Part shown: positions 49,826-57,552 of the stretch, piece by piece
How positions within the stretch are numbered: position 1 is the stretch's first letter
Layout of the letters: every line of letters begins with the position of its first letter
From: Clostridia bacterium
GTDB lineage: Bacteria; Bacillota; Clostridia; Monoglobales; Monoglobaceae
Assembly: GCA_017397725.1 (NCBI GenBank)
Contig: JAFQIA010000013.1
Location: 1-64,000, forward strand
Direction: 5' to 3'
DNA length: 64,000 nt
Notes under the pieces: generated by a model
What the model was told of the DNA's origin: nothing
The model's database searches: none
The model's input: the letters and a program-made list of their open reading frames with translations, nothing else
Translations under genes and position numbers: made by a program

Positions 49826-51022
49826 ATGATTATTAAAAACGGACGGGTTGTGACCCCCCAAGGGATTTTGGAGGATTGCACCCTGAAACTGGAAGACGGA
49901 AAGATTGCAGAACTTTACGCAAAAGAATGGGATGTAGCGGAAACTGTCATTGATGCAGAGGGGGCTTACCTCTGTCCGGGTTTTGTGGATATTCACACTC
50001 ATGGCGGCGGTGGCGGAGATTTTATGGATGCAGAGGACGAGGCGTTTGATGCAGCCCTCGGCTTTCATTCCCGCTATGGTACCACATCCTTGCTTGCAAC
50101 CTCAGTGACCGCACCGCCGGAACAGATTTGCGAGATGCTCTCCTTTGTGCGCAAGTACAAGGAGAAAGAGCATCCCATCTGTCGGGTGATGGGTGCACAT
50201 ATTGAGGGACCTTATATTTCCTACAAGAACAAGGGCGCGCAGCACGAGCGCTTTTTGCGGGTTCCGGCAAAGGATTCCTATGATTTTATTCTGGATAACA
50301 GCGATGTGATTCGCACCGTGACCATTGCTCCCGAACTTGAGGGTGCCGAGCAGATGACCAAGGATTTGGTCGCGGCGGGAATTGTGGTTTGCGGCGGTCA
50401 CGATGACGGAGAAAAGGCAAAGATTATGCCGGTGCTTGAGGCAGGACTTTCTCATTGCACCCATCTGTGGTGTGCCATGTCCACCGTGGCAATGCGTGAC
50501 GGTGTGCGGAGTGTGGGACTTTGTGAGCTTGGCTTGACCGATGACCGACTGACGGTAGAAATCATTGCGGACAACCATCACATCACCTCGGATATGATGA
50601 AGCTGATTTTCAAGTGTAAGGGAGCCACAGGAATGTGCGTGGTTTCGGATTCCTTGCGTGCCGGCGGAATGCCCATCGGGGATACGTTGTATAGCCTTGG
50701 CACCAAAAAGGATCCCAATGCACAAAAGTTTATCGTTTCGGATGGGGTGGCACGCTTGCCGGACGGAAGCCGTCTTGCGGGCAGTATCCAACCGGTTTCC
50801 CAGATGGTTAAGAATCTGGTGCAGGATGCGGGCATTCCCCTTTGGAATGCAGTAACCTGCGGTAGCCTGACTCCTGCCAAGGTAGTGGGAATTGACCATT
50901 TGGTGGGAAGTATCGAGGTTGGCAAGCTGGCAGACATCTGTATCATGGACGAGGGACTGAATGTAATCAAAACCATAACGGGCGGAAAGCTTGTATATGA
51001 AAGGGAGAGAATCAATGGATAA
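49826..51022 (+). CDS. nagA: N-acetylglucosamine-6-phosphate deacetylase
   Basis: 398 residues of the NagA amidohydrolase family. Metal motif FVDIHTHGGGGGDFMDA, GAHIEGPYIS, THLWCAMSTVAMRDGV (a variant of the usual THLFNAM), IADNHHITSDMM and VSDSLRAGGM with the catalytic Asp. It removes acetate from an N-acetylhexosamine-6-phosphate. The variant motif and the neighbours leave GalNAc-6-phosphate or another N-acyl sugar phosphate possible. Confidence 0.85.
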   Translation: MIIKNGRVVTPQGILEDCTLKLEDGKIAELYAKEWDVAETVIDAEGAYLCPGFVDIHTHGGGGGDFMDAEDEAFDAALGFHSRYGTTSLLATSVTAPPEQICEMLSFVRKYKEKEHPICRVMGAHIEGPYISYKNKGAQHERFLRVPAKDSYDFILDNSDVIRTVTIAPELEGAEQMTKDLVAAGIVVCGGHDDGEKAKIMPVLEAGLSHCTHLWCAMSTVAMRDGVRSVGLCELGLTDDRLTVEIIADNHHITSDMMKLIFKCKGATGMCVVSDSLRAGGMPIGDTLYSLGTKKDPNAQKFIVSDGVARLPDGSRLAGSIQPVSQMVKNLVQDAGIPLWNAVTCGSLTPAKVVGIDHLVGSIEVGKLADICIMDEGLNVIKTITGGKLVYERERING

Positions 51023-52208
51023 GAATTTTTTTGAAAATTACTACGGAAAAATCAATCAGGTATTGATGGATGACTTTGTTTCTTTCTGGGAAGAAAAGTC
51101 GGTGGACAAGATTTACGGCGGTTACCTCTGCGGTTTTGACCGTGACGGCGAATTGTTCTATGAGGACAAGTCCGTTTGGCAGCAGGGCAGAAGTCTGTGG
51201 ATGTTCTCCAAGCTCTACAATGAGTTTGGCAGAAAACAGATTTGGCTGGATGCCGCAAAGTCCGGCTATGACTTTATCAACAAGTATTGTTTTGCAGAAG
51301 ATATGCATATGTACTTCAGAGTGACCCGCGACGGCAAGCCGCTGGTCCTGAGAAGATACTATTTCTCCGAGGCGTTTGCAGTTATGGGTTATGCAGAATA
51401 CTACAAAGCAACCGGCGATGAGGAAGTGAAAAAGCGTGCAGTAGACCTGTATCAGCTGATGCTGCGCTACTACACCACCCCCGGTTACTTCCCGCCCAAG
51501 GTTTGCCCCGAAACCAGAAAGAATCGCGGCCATAGTATCGTGATGATTATGATGAATGTTTCTCAGTGTATGCGTGAGATTGACGACAATCCCGTTTACA
51601 ACGAGATGATTGACCAGTGCCTTGATACCATCCTGAATGTGTTTGTCAAGAAGGACAAAAAGGTTCTTCTGGAAACCGTTGGTGCAGACGGCGAGTTCAT
51701 TGACACTCCTGACGGCAGATTCATCAATCCGGGTCACAGTATGGAAACCGCTTGGTTTATTATGAAAGAAGCCATCATCCGCAAGGATAAGGCAATGATG
51801 GAGGCAGCCATCGAGGTAACCGAATGGTCCTTAGAACGTGGCTGGGATAACGAGAAGGGTGGTATTTTCTACTTCCTGGATCTTTATAACAAGCCGGTAC
51901 TGAGCTTAGAATGGGATATGAAGCTGTTCTGGGTACATTGTGAGGCAATGGTTGCTCTGACCTATTCTTACTGGTACACCAAGAACGAAAAATATATGGA
52001 GTGGTTTGAAAAGATTTATGCTTATGTTTGTGAGCACTTTGCAGACCCGGGTCATCCCGAATGGTATGGACATCTCCACCGTGACGGAACCCCCATTGCC
52101 CAAATCAAGGGCAGCGACTGGAAAGGCCCCTTCCACAATGTGCGTGCGTTTATGGTGCTCAGCCAGTTGTTTGACAAGCTGAAGAACGAAGAAGAAATCG
52201 GTATCTAA
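51015..52208 (+). CDS. AGE-family epimerase/isomerase
   Basis: About 397 residues, an alpha6/alpha6-barrel of the N-acylglucosamine 2-epimerase family: YGGYLCGFDRDGELFYEDKSVWQQGRSLWMFSKLY, NPGHSMETAWFIMKEA, WVHCEAMVALTYSYW and WYGHLHRDGTP. Members interconvert GlcNAc/ManNAc, or glucose/mannose/fructose-type sugars. It overlaps nagA by 8 bp. Confidence 0.88.
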   Translation: MDKNFFENYYGKINQVLMDDFVSFWEEKSVDKIYGGYLCGFDRDGELFYEDKSVWQQGRSLWMFSKLYNEFGRKQIWLDAAKSGYDFINKYCFAEDMHMYFRVTRDGKPLVLRRYYFSEAFAVMGYAEYYKATGDEEVKKRAVDLYQLMLRYYTTPGYFPPKVCPETRKNRGHSIVMIMMNVSQCMREIDDNPVYNEMIDQCLDTILNVFVKKDKKVLLETVGADGEFIDTPDGRFINPGHSMETAWFIMKEAIIRKDKAMMEAAIEVTEWSLERGWDNEKGGIFYFLDLYNKPVLSLEWDMKLFWVHCEAMVALTYSYWYTKNEKYMEWFEKIYAYVCEHFADPGHPEWYGHLHRDGTPIAQIKGSDWKGPFHNVRAFMVLSQLFDKLKNEEEIGI

Positions 52209-52218
52209 GGAGGATAAG

Positions 52219-53022
52219 ATGATGAAAAAGATGATTGGAAACAACATTACATTCCGTACGGAAAAGAACGAATGGGGTGTATACTTTGATATGGCGATGG
52301 TGATGCTTGAGGAAATTATGAAAAATAATGCCAAGGGCAAATCCACCGTAATGATTGTACCGGTTGGACCGACTGACCAGTACCCGATTTTTGCCAAGCT
52401 GGTCAATCAGCTGGGCGTATCTTTGAAGAATGTGCACTTTTTCAATATGGATGAGTATATGCTCAGCCCCGAAGAATGCATTGATCCCGAGCATCCCATG
52501 AGCTTCCACAAGCGGATGAATGACGAGTTCTATTCTCTGGTAAATCCCGAACTGGTGATGCCGGAAAGTCAGCGCCACTTCCCCGAACCGGGCAAAGAGG
52601 CAGAGTATGATGCCTTGATTGAAGAACTGGGCGGCGTGGATTTATGTCTGGGCGGTCTGGGTATCAACGGACATCTGGCATTCAACGAGGCAGCAGAGGA
52701 AGATGACCCCATCACCGCAGAGGAGTTTGGTGCATTGGGTACCAGAGTTCTGCCCATCACCAGAGAAACCAAAACCATCAATGCCTATGGTTACCAGAGA
52801 GGCGACCTGAGAGGAATGCCCGAATGGTGTATCACCATTGGTATGAAGCAGATTCTGGAAGCTCGCAAGATTTACATTGCACTCAACAGACCGTGGCAGC
52901 ACGGTATTGTCAAGCACGTATTGTTTGACAAGGTGCAGGCGCAGATTCCTGCAAGCTTGCTGCAGAAACATCCCGCAGTAGAGTTCTGCGCAAGTGAAGA
53001 TATCGCAGAGGGTCTGTTCTAA
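52219..53022 (+). CDS. glucosamine-6-phosphate deaminase/isomerase-like protein
   Basis: 267 residues of the NagB sugar isomerase fold. VGPTDQYPIF, FFNMDEYMLSPEE, and GGLGINGHLAFNEA match NagB; the active-site stretch is recognisable, but the family's ETRxxxARF segment is altered (ALGTRVLPITRETKTINAYGY). It would turn an aminohexose-6-phosphate into a ketose-phosphate plus ammonia. AGGAGG precedes the ATG pair at 52219/52222. Confidence 0.8.
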   Translation: MMKKMIGNNITFRTEKNEWGVYFDMAMVMLEEIMKNNAKGKSTVMIVPVGPTDQYPIFAKLVNQLGVSLKNVHFFNMDEYMLSPEECIDPEHPMSFHKRMNDEFYSLVNPELVMPESQRHFPEPGKEAEYDALIEELGGVDLCLGGLGINGHLAFNEAAEEDDPITAEEFGALGTRVLPITRETKTINAYGYQRGDLRGMPEWCITIGMKQILEARKIYIALNRPWQHGIVKHVLFDKVQAQIPASLLQKHPAVEFCASEDIAEGLF

Positions 53023-53023
53023 G

Positions 53024-54379
53024 ATGAAAATTGCAGTATGTGTCAAGGTGATTAAGGGGGAAATCAATCCCTTTGATGAAGCCGCTTTGGAATGCGCGCT
53101 ACGGCTTTCGGACGATGTGACGGTGCTCTCTATGTGCCCCAAATCCGCCGAATCGGCGCTTACCCCTCTGACCCGATTGGGGGCAAAGGTGGTTCTGCTT
53201 TCCGATTCCGGCTATGCAGGGTCGGACACCCTTGCTACGGCGTATATCTTGTCTGAGGCACTGAAAAAGCTGACCTTTGATTTGATTCTCTGCGGCAGAC
53301 AGAGTATCGACGGAGATACTGCGCAGGTGGGACCGATGGTTTCCCAAATGTTGGGAATTCCGGTGATTACCAATGCACTAAAGGTCACCTGCGAGGACGG
53401 AGCGGTGCGTGCCACAACCCGTGATGGGGAGGAATCGGCGCTTCTTCCGGCATTGGTGACTCTGGAGCGGGGCTATGTGTTGCGATTTCCCAGCATTTTT
53501 TCCAAGACAGAACCCATAGAATATTGGTCAAACCAAGAGGTTGGCTGTGACCTGTCCCGCTGTGGACTGGGCGGCTCTCCCACACGGGTTTTGAAAACCT
53601 TTGAAAATGAGAAGGGCAAACGCCGGTGTCAGTTCATTACCATGGCGGAGCTTTTGCCCCTCATTGAGGACTGGAAAGCCAAAAACAGAGAGGACAGCAA
53701 GATCGAAACCCAATCCGACAAGAAACTGAAAAGCGTCTGGGCGGTGGGAGTAGAGGTCTTGGAAAAAGCATCTGCCATCGCAGAAGAGGTGGTGCTGATT
53801 CCCAAACTGTCCCCTGAGGAGATTGCCGCGCGGGCAGAAAAAGAAAAGCCGGAGGTCATCCTTTGGAACGCGGATTTGTGGGGAAGAAAAAATGCCCCCA
53901 TTGCGGCGGCAATTCTTAAGACCGGTTTGTGTGCCGACTGTACGGCGCTGGAAACCGACGGGGAGCAGTTTTTTATGTATCGTCCGGCACAGGGCGGCAA
54001 CATCACCGCCAAAATCAAGTGCTTGACCCAGCCCCAGATGGCGACGGTAAGAACCAAATCCGAAAGTGCAGAAATTATGGTTTCTGCCGGCAGAGGCGTC
54101 AAGGACATTCTGCCCAAGGTGGAGGAATTTGCCGCATCTTTGGGTGCAGAACTCGGCGCAAGCCGTGGTCTGGTGGATGCCAATGGTGCTCCTTATGAAC
54201 GGCAGATTGGACTGACCGGAAAGATGGTGAATCCCAAGATTTATATTGCCATCGGGATTTCCGGTGCGGTGCATCACACCTGTGGTATCGAGGACAGCGG
54301 TCTGGTGATTGCTATCAACCCCGACAAGGATGCCCGCATCTTTGATTATGCAGATTATGGCATCTTGGAAGAGTTCTAA
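53024..54379 (+). CDS. fused electron transfer flavoprotein EtfB-EtfA
   Basis: 451 residues. Residues 1 to about 215 match EtfB (MKIAVCVKVIKGEINPFDEAAL, LILCGRQSIDGDTAQVGPMVSQMLGIPVIT). From about 240 on it matches EtfA: GRKNAPIAAAILKTGLCADCTAL, RPAQGGNITAKI, QPQMATVR near 339-345, then the FAD domain GASRGLVDANGAPYERQIGLTGK and GISGAVHHTCGIEDSG. Separate EtfB plus EtfA is near 590 residues; missing are a loop after VCVK and the linker after MATVR. It should carry electrons from the GlcD-like oxidase. The ATG is 1 bp after the previous stop. Confidence 0.85.
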   Translation: MKIAVCVKVIKGEINPFDEAALECALRLSDDVTVLSMCPKSAESALTPLTRLGAKVVLLSDSGYAGSDTLATAYILSEALKKLTFDLILCGRQSIDGDTAQVGPMVSQMLGIPVITNALKVTCEDGAVRATTRDGEESALLPALVTLERGYVLRFPSIFSKTEPIEYWSNQEVGCDLSRCGLGGSPTRVLKTFENEKGKRRCQFITMAELLPLIEDWKAKNREDSKIETQSDKKLKSVWAVGVEVLEKASAIAEEVVLIPKLSPEEIAARAEKEKPEVILWNADLWGRKNAPIAAAILKTGLCADCTALETDGEQFFMYRPAQGGNITAKIKCLTQPQMATVRTKSESAEIMVSAGRGVKDILPKVEEFAASLGAELGASRGLVDANGAPYERQIGLTGKMVNPKIYIAIGISGAVHHTCGIEDSGLVIAINPDKDARIFDYADYGILEEF

Positions 54380-54396
54380 CAGACGTTGAGAAACTC

Positions 54397-54411
54397 GGTC
54401 TACCGCAAGCA
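54397..54411 (+). repeat. 15-bp dispersed repeat, copy 2
   Basis: GGTCTACCGCAAGCA, identical to 38338-38352 and in the same orientation; located 17 bp after the fused Etf stop. Confidence 0.8.
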
Positions 54412-54423
54412 AAAAGTAAACAA

Positions 54424-54455
54424 AAAACCGCAAGGGAGTATTCCCTTGCGGTTTT
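54424..54455. terminator. bidirectional terminator, etf operon / rnjA
   Basis: AAAACCGCAAGGGA (54424-54437) pairs perfectly with TCCCTTGCGGTTTT (54442-54455), with A/T tails on both sides. It ends the 13-gene operon and the convergent rnjA. Confidence 0.9.
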
Positions 54456-54458
54456 GCG

Positions 54459-56126
54459 TTATACCTCCATAATAATCGGGAGTATCATCGGACGGCGCTT
54501 GGTCTTGTTGAACAAGAATCCGCCAACCTCATTTTTGATTCCGTTTTTCAGTGTGGTCCAGTCAATGTTGCGACCGTTGACACATTGTTGTACCACGCCG
54601 TCAGCCACGGCGCGAACTGCGTCCATCAAGTCTTCGGATTCCCGCACATAGACAAATCCACGGGAGATAATATCCGGACCTGCCACGCATTCGCGGCTGG
54701 TTTTGTCGATGGTGAGCACCACAATGATGATGCCGTCCTCTGCCAGATGCTTTCGGTCCCTGAGAACGATGTTGCCCACATCGCCCACGCCCAGACCGTC
54801 AACCAGAACCTTGCCGGAGGGCACGGTGCCGGTGATTTTGGCACTGTTTCGGCTCAGCTCCAACACCTGACCGATTTCCATCAAAAAGATGTCCTTTTTC
54901 TCCATGCCGGTTTTCAGCGCCAAATCCCGATGACGGCAGAGGTGGTTGTACTCTCCGTGTACGGGGATAAAATACTTCGGCTTTGCCAAAGAGAGAATCA
55001 TCATCAATTCCTGCTGACAGGCGTGACCCGAAACGTGCACATTGTCCTGCTTTTCGTGAACTACCTCAGCGCCCCGCTTTAACAGCTCGTTGACCACATT
55101 GGAAACCGCTTTTTCGTTTCCGGGGATGGGGTTGGCAGAGATGATCACCAAATCGGTGGGTTCGATGTTGATTTTTTTGTGCGCCGAAAAGGCAATCCGT
55201 GTCAGGGCAGACATTTCCTCACCCTGACTGCCGGTGGTCACAATCACCAGCTTATCCTTGGGATAACGCCCGATTTCATCAATGTCAATCAGGGTGTTTT
55301 TGGGAATGTTCATATACCCCAGCTCAATGGCAGCATTGAGGACGTTGACCATACTTCTGCCCGAAACCGCCACCTTGCGCTTGTACTTTTCTGCGGCGTT
55401 GATAATCTGTTGCACTCTATGTATGTTAGAGGCAAAGGTTGCAACGATAATCCGCTTGTCAGTACCTTTTTCAAACAGATGGTCAAAGGTCTGCCCGATA
55501 GAGCTTTCGCTCATAGTAAAGCCGGGGCGGTCTGCGTTGGTACTGTCTGAGAATAGTGCCAGAACGCCTTTTTTTCCAAGCTCACCAATGCGGGCAAGGT
55601 CAATCATATCCCCGTCGATGGGGGTGGGATCAATCTTGAAGTCGCCGGTATGCAGCAGTACGCCCACAGGGGTATGCAGGGCAATGGCAACCGCATCTGC
55701 AATGGAGTGATTTGTATGGATGAACTCCGCCCGAAACTCGCCCAGACGGATGCTTTCACCGGCTTCTAAGGTGTTCAGCTTTGCAGAATTGGTCAGTCCG
55801 TGTTCCTTTAACTTGTTCTTGAGGATGCCCAGAGTCAGGCGGGTGCCGTAGACCGGCACGTTAAATTCTTTCAGTACATAAGGAATGGCGCCGATATGGT
55901 CCTCGTGTCCGTGGGTCAAAACGATACCACGGATTTTATCTGCCACCTTGTGCAGATAGGTAATGTCGGGAATCACGATATCTACGCCCAACATATCGTC
56001 GTCCGGAAAAGCCATACCGCAGTCTAAGAGAATCACATCGTTTTCGTACTCAAAGACGGTCAGGTTCTTCCCGATTTCGTGAAGGCCTCCCAGCGGGATC
56101 ACCTTCAGGGTTTTATTCTTTTTCAA
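54459..56126 (-). CDS. rnjA: ribonuclease J
   Basis: About 555 residues: metallo-beta-lactamase motif LTHGHEDHIGAIPYV, HTGDFKIDPTPIDG, the beta-CASP domain with ALFSDSTNADRPG and TTGSQGEEMSALTR, SGHACQQELMMI and PVHGEYNHL, and a C-terminal domain. It is a 5'-3' exonuclease and endonuclease for mRNA decay and rRNA maturation. TTG 56126 is 7 nt after AAAGGAGGT. An in-frame ATG at 56165 adds a tail beginning MKFKSWHT that belongs to the repeated 27-nt element. Confidence 0.94.
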   Translation of the reverse strand: MKKNKTLKVIPLGGLHEIGKNLTVFEYENDVILLDCGMAFPDDDMLGVDIVIPDITYLHKVADKIRGIVLTHGHEDHIGAIPYVLKEFNVPVYGTRLTLGILKNKLKEHGLTNSAKLNTLEAGESIRLGEFRAEFIHTNHSIADAVAIALHTPVGVLLHTGDFKIDPTPIDGDMIDLARIGELGKKGVLALFSDSTNADRPGFTMSESSIGQTFDHLFEKGTDKRIIVATFASNIHRVQQIINAAEKYKRKVAVSGRSMVNVLNAAIELGYMNIPKNTLIDIDEIGRYPKDKLVIVTTGSQGEEMSALTRIAFSAHKKINIEPTDLVIISANPIPGNEKAVSNVVNELLKRGAEVVHEKQDNVHVSGHACQQELMMILSLAKPKYFIPVHGEYNHLCRHRDLALKTGMEKKDIFLMEIGQVLELSRNSAKITGTVPSGKVLVDGLGVGDVGNIVLRDRKHLAEDGIIIVVLTIDKTSRECVAGPDIISRGFVYVRESEDLMDAVRAVADGVVQQCVNGRNIDWTTLKNGIKNEVGGFLFNKTKRRPMILPIIMEV

Positions 56127-56141
56127 AATTTTACCTCCTTT

Positions 56142-56168
56142 AGTGTGCCAGGACTTGAACTTCATATG
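56142..56168 (-). repeat. 27-nt element, copy A (before rnjA)
   Basis: On the minus strand it starts CATATGAAGTTCAAG and ends CTGGCACACT, immediately before the rnjA ribosome site. 25 of 27 positions match copy C. Confidence 0.85.
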
Positions 56169-56282
56169 CCTTAAACTTGTTAAATCTCCATTCTTTCAAC
56201 TTGTCGTCTTTGCAAGGCGTCAGCCTTGCTGCATCCTCCGCATTGAAATACTATGAAATTTCACTGCGTTTAAGGTCGAAGA

Positions 56283-56389
56283 GTTTGCAAATAAGAAATT
56301 TTAGGGTAAGGCAAAGAATTTTCAAGAATGATACTGGCGTATATTCGCGGGAAATTCTGCCGAATTACACAAAATTTCTATTTGCAAAC
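56283..56389. repeat. 107-nt long hairpin
   Basis: Outer stem: 56283-56302 pairs with 56370-56389 (GTTTGCAAATA...GAAATTTT, one bulged A, 19 bp). Middle stem: GGCA and GAATTTTC (56310-56323) with GAAATTC and TGCC (56351-56361). Apical stem: GAAT/ATAC with GTAT/ATTC (56326-56346) closing a TGGC loop. Copy B of the 27-nt element starts at the next base. Confidence 0.8.
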
Positions 56390-56416
56390 CATATGTAGTT
56401 CGAGTTCTGTCACACT
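56390..56416 (+). repeat. 27-nt element, copy B (internal)
   Basis: Starts CATATGTAGTTCGAG and ends CTGTCACACT; 22 of 27 positions match copy C. Its ATG is followed directly by TAG, so no peptide is encoded. Confidence 0.8.
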
Positions 56417-56686
56417 CGGCATAGCAAAAGAAGAGGGGAATCGTATTGCAGTCTGCACACGGGGCCTCTGCGATACTCCCTGTCTTTTGCTGATATTTTA
56501 TTGGTCCGCTCATAAGAAATCTCTGCCAAAGCAGAGGGGTTAATTAGCGACTTTGCCTTGTGACAAAGCCAATTCCGTACAAATCACTTATTTTATAGTA
56601 TACATCATTTTTCCGGAATATGCAAGTCTTTTTTAGTATGGACACAGAATCGTAAGAATATACTTCCTTTTTTGGAAAAAATATAG

Positions 56687-56692
56687 TATAAT
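56687..56692 (+). promoter_or_regulatory. udg -10 element
   Basis: TATAAT at 56687-56692; the matching -35 region (about 56664-56669, TTCCTT) is poor. Transcription would begin near 56699, placing copy C of the 27-nt element in the udg leader. Confidence 0.5.
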
Positions 56693-56714
56693 GAGTGTGA
56701 TAGGACTTGAACGC

Positions 56715-56741
56715 CATATGGAGCTCAAGTCCTGGCACACT
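56715..56741 (+). repeat. 27-nt element, copy C (before udg)
   Basis: Starts CATATGGAGCTCAAG and ends CTGGCACACT, directly before GAGGTG of udg. With the upstream AGGACTTGA (56702-56710) it can form a 9-bp stem to TCAAGTCCT (56724-56732). Confidence 0.85.
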
Positions 56742-56756
56742 AGTGAGGTGATACAA

Positions 56757-57428
56757 GTGGTCAATTTGGGAAACGAATGGGATGCCCTCTTACAAGAGGA
56801 GTTTCAAAAAGAGTATTATCTTCGTCTAAGAGCCATCCTTGCAAAAGAGTATAAGGAGCAGACGATTTATCCGGATATGTATGATATCTTCAATGCCCTG
56901 CGCTATACCTCTTATTCTGAGGTCAAGGCAGTGATTCTGGGACAGGACCCTTATCATGGTCAAGGGCAGGCACACGGACTTTGCTTTTCGGTAAAAAAGG
57001 GCGTCGAGCCGCCGCCCTCTCTCAAAAATATTTTCCGGGAAATAGAAACCGAGCTTGGCATCAAACCACCCAACCACGGGGAACTGACCTCTTGGGCAAA
57101 GCAGGGGGTGCTGATGCTCAATGCTGCATTGACGGTGCGTGCCGGACAGGCAAACAGCCACAAAGGACTTGGTTGGGAGCAGTTTACCGACAGGGTGATT
57201 GCTCTGCTCAATCAGCGGGAAAAACCCATGGTGTTTCTCCTTTGGGGCGCCAATGCGGGAAGAAAACAGGAGCTCATCACCAACCCCAACCATCTGGTGC
57301 TTCGGTGTGCCCACCCCAGTCCTCTCTCTGCCTACAATGGATTTTTCGGGTGCGGACATTTCCGTGCCTGCAATGAATTTTTGACTGCCAAGGGGATGAA
57401 ACCCATCGATTGGCGGATTTTAGACTAA
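56757..57428 (+). CDS. ung: uracil-DNA glycosylase
   Basis: About 223 residues of family 1 UDG. GQDPYHGQGQAHGL with the catalytic Asp, LNAALTV, LLWGANA, and HPSPLSAYNGFFGC with the catalytic His are present. It removes uracil from DNA. GTG 56757 lies 6 nt after GAGGTG and gives an N-terminus (VNLGNEWDALL) of usual length. The in-frame ATG at 56718 would add the repeated-element peptide. Confidence 0.94.
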   Translation: MVNLGNEWDALLQEEFQKEYYLRLRAILAKEYKEQTIYPDMYDIFNALRYTSYSEVKAVILGQDPYHGQGQAHGLCFSVKKGVEPPPSLKNIFREIETELGIKPPNHGELTSWAKQGVLMLNAALTVRAGQANSHKGLGWEQFTDRVIALLNQREKPMVFLLWGANAGRKQELITNPNHLVLRCAHPSPLSAYNGFFGCGHFRACNEFLTAKGMKPIDWRILD

Positions 57429-57490
57429 ATTTTCGGTAAAACTTCATAGTTCGAGGGAATTTGACACCAAACTTCTGTAAGATGTCTACC

Positions 57491-57519
57491 TTGACAGAGG
57501 TGGACAAATGCGATAAAAT
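57491..57519 (+). promoter_or_regulatory. aconitase promoter
   Basis: TTGACA (57491-57496), 17 bp, TAAAAT (57514-57519), 33 bp before the acn start. No clear operator seen. Confidence 0.7.
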
Positions 57520-57552
57520 AAACGGATAGAACAAAAGAAGGAGTGACCTTTT

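Larger units (their letters stand above)
56127..56756. other. 630-bp structured intergenic region between rnjA and udg
   Basis: No protein gene is supported. Contents: three copies of a 27-nt element (56142-56168, 56390-56416, 56715-56741), a GCAAGGC/GCCTTGC hairpin (about 56212-56229), a 107-nt hairpin (56283-56389), an imperfect stem (56424-56490), CTCTGC/GCAGAG (56521-56536), GACTTTG/CAAAG (about 56549-56568), and a udg -10 box. Most of it would be the rnjA leader if transcription starts far upstream on the minus strand. Confidence 0.75.

Noticed and set aside
40335..54379. Sulfoquinovose breakdown (AGE isomerase, mutarotase, PfkB kinase, aldolase resemble the yih set)
   Set aside because: No sulfoquinovosidase, no transaldolase or YihT-type aldolase, no sulfolactaldehyde enzyme and no sulfonate exporter are present, and NagA, NagB-like and IolB-like genes do not fit.
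40335..54379. Bacterial microcompartment or complete inositol operon
   Set aside because: No shell proteins are encoded, and iolA, iolD, iolE and iolG counterparts are absent.
56142..56168. Possible tRNA 3' end or attachment site in the 27-nt element (GTTCAAGTCC resembles a T-arm)
   Set aside because: The T-stem does not pair in either orientation, no anticodon or D-arm precedes it, and no integrase is nearby.
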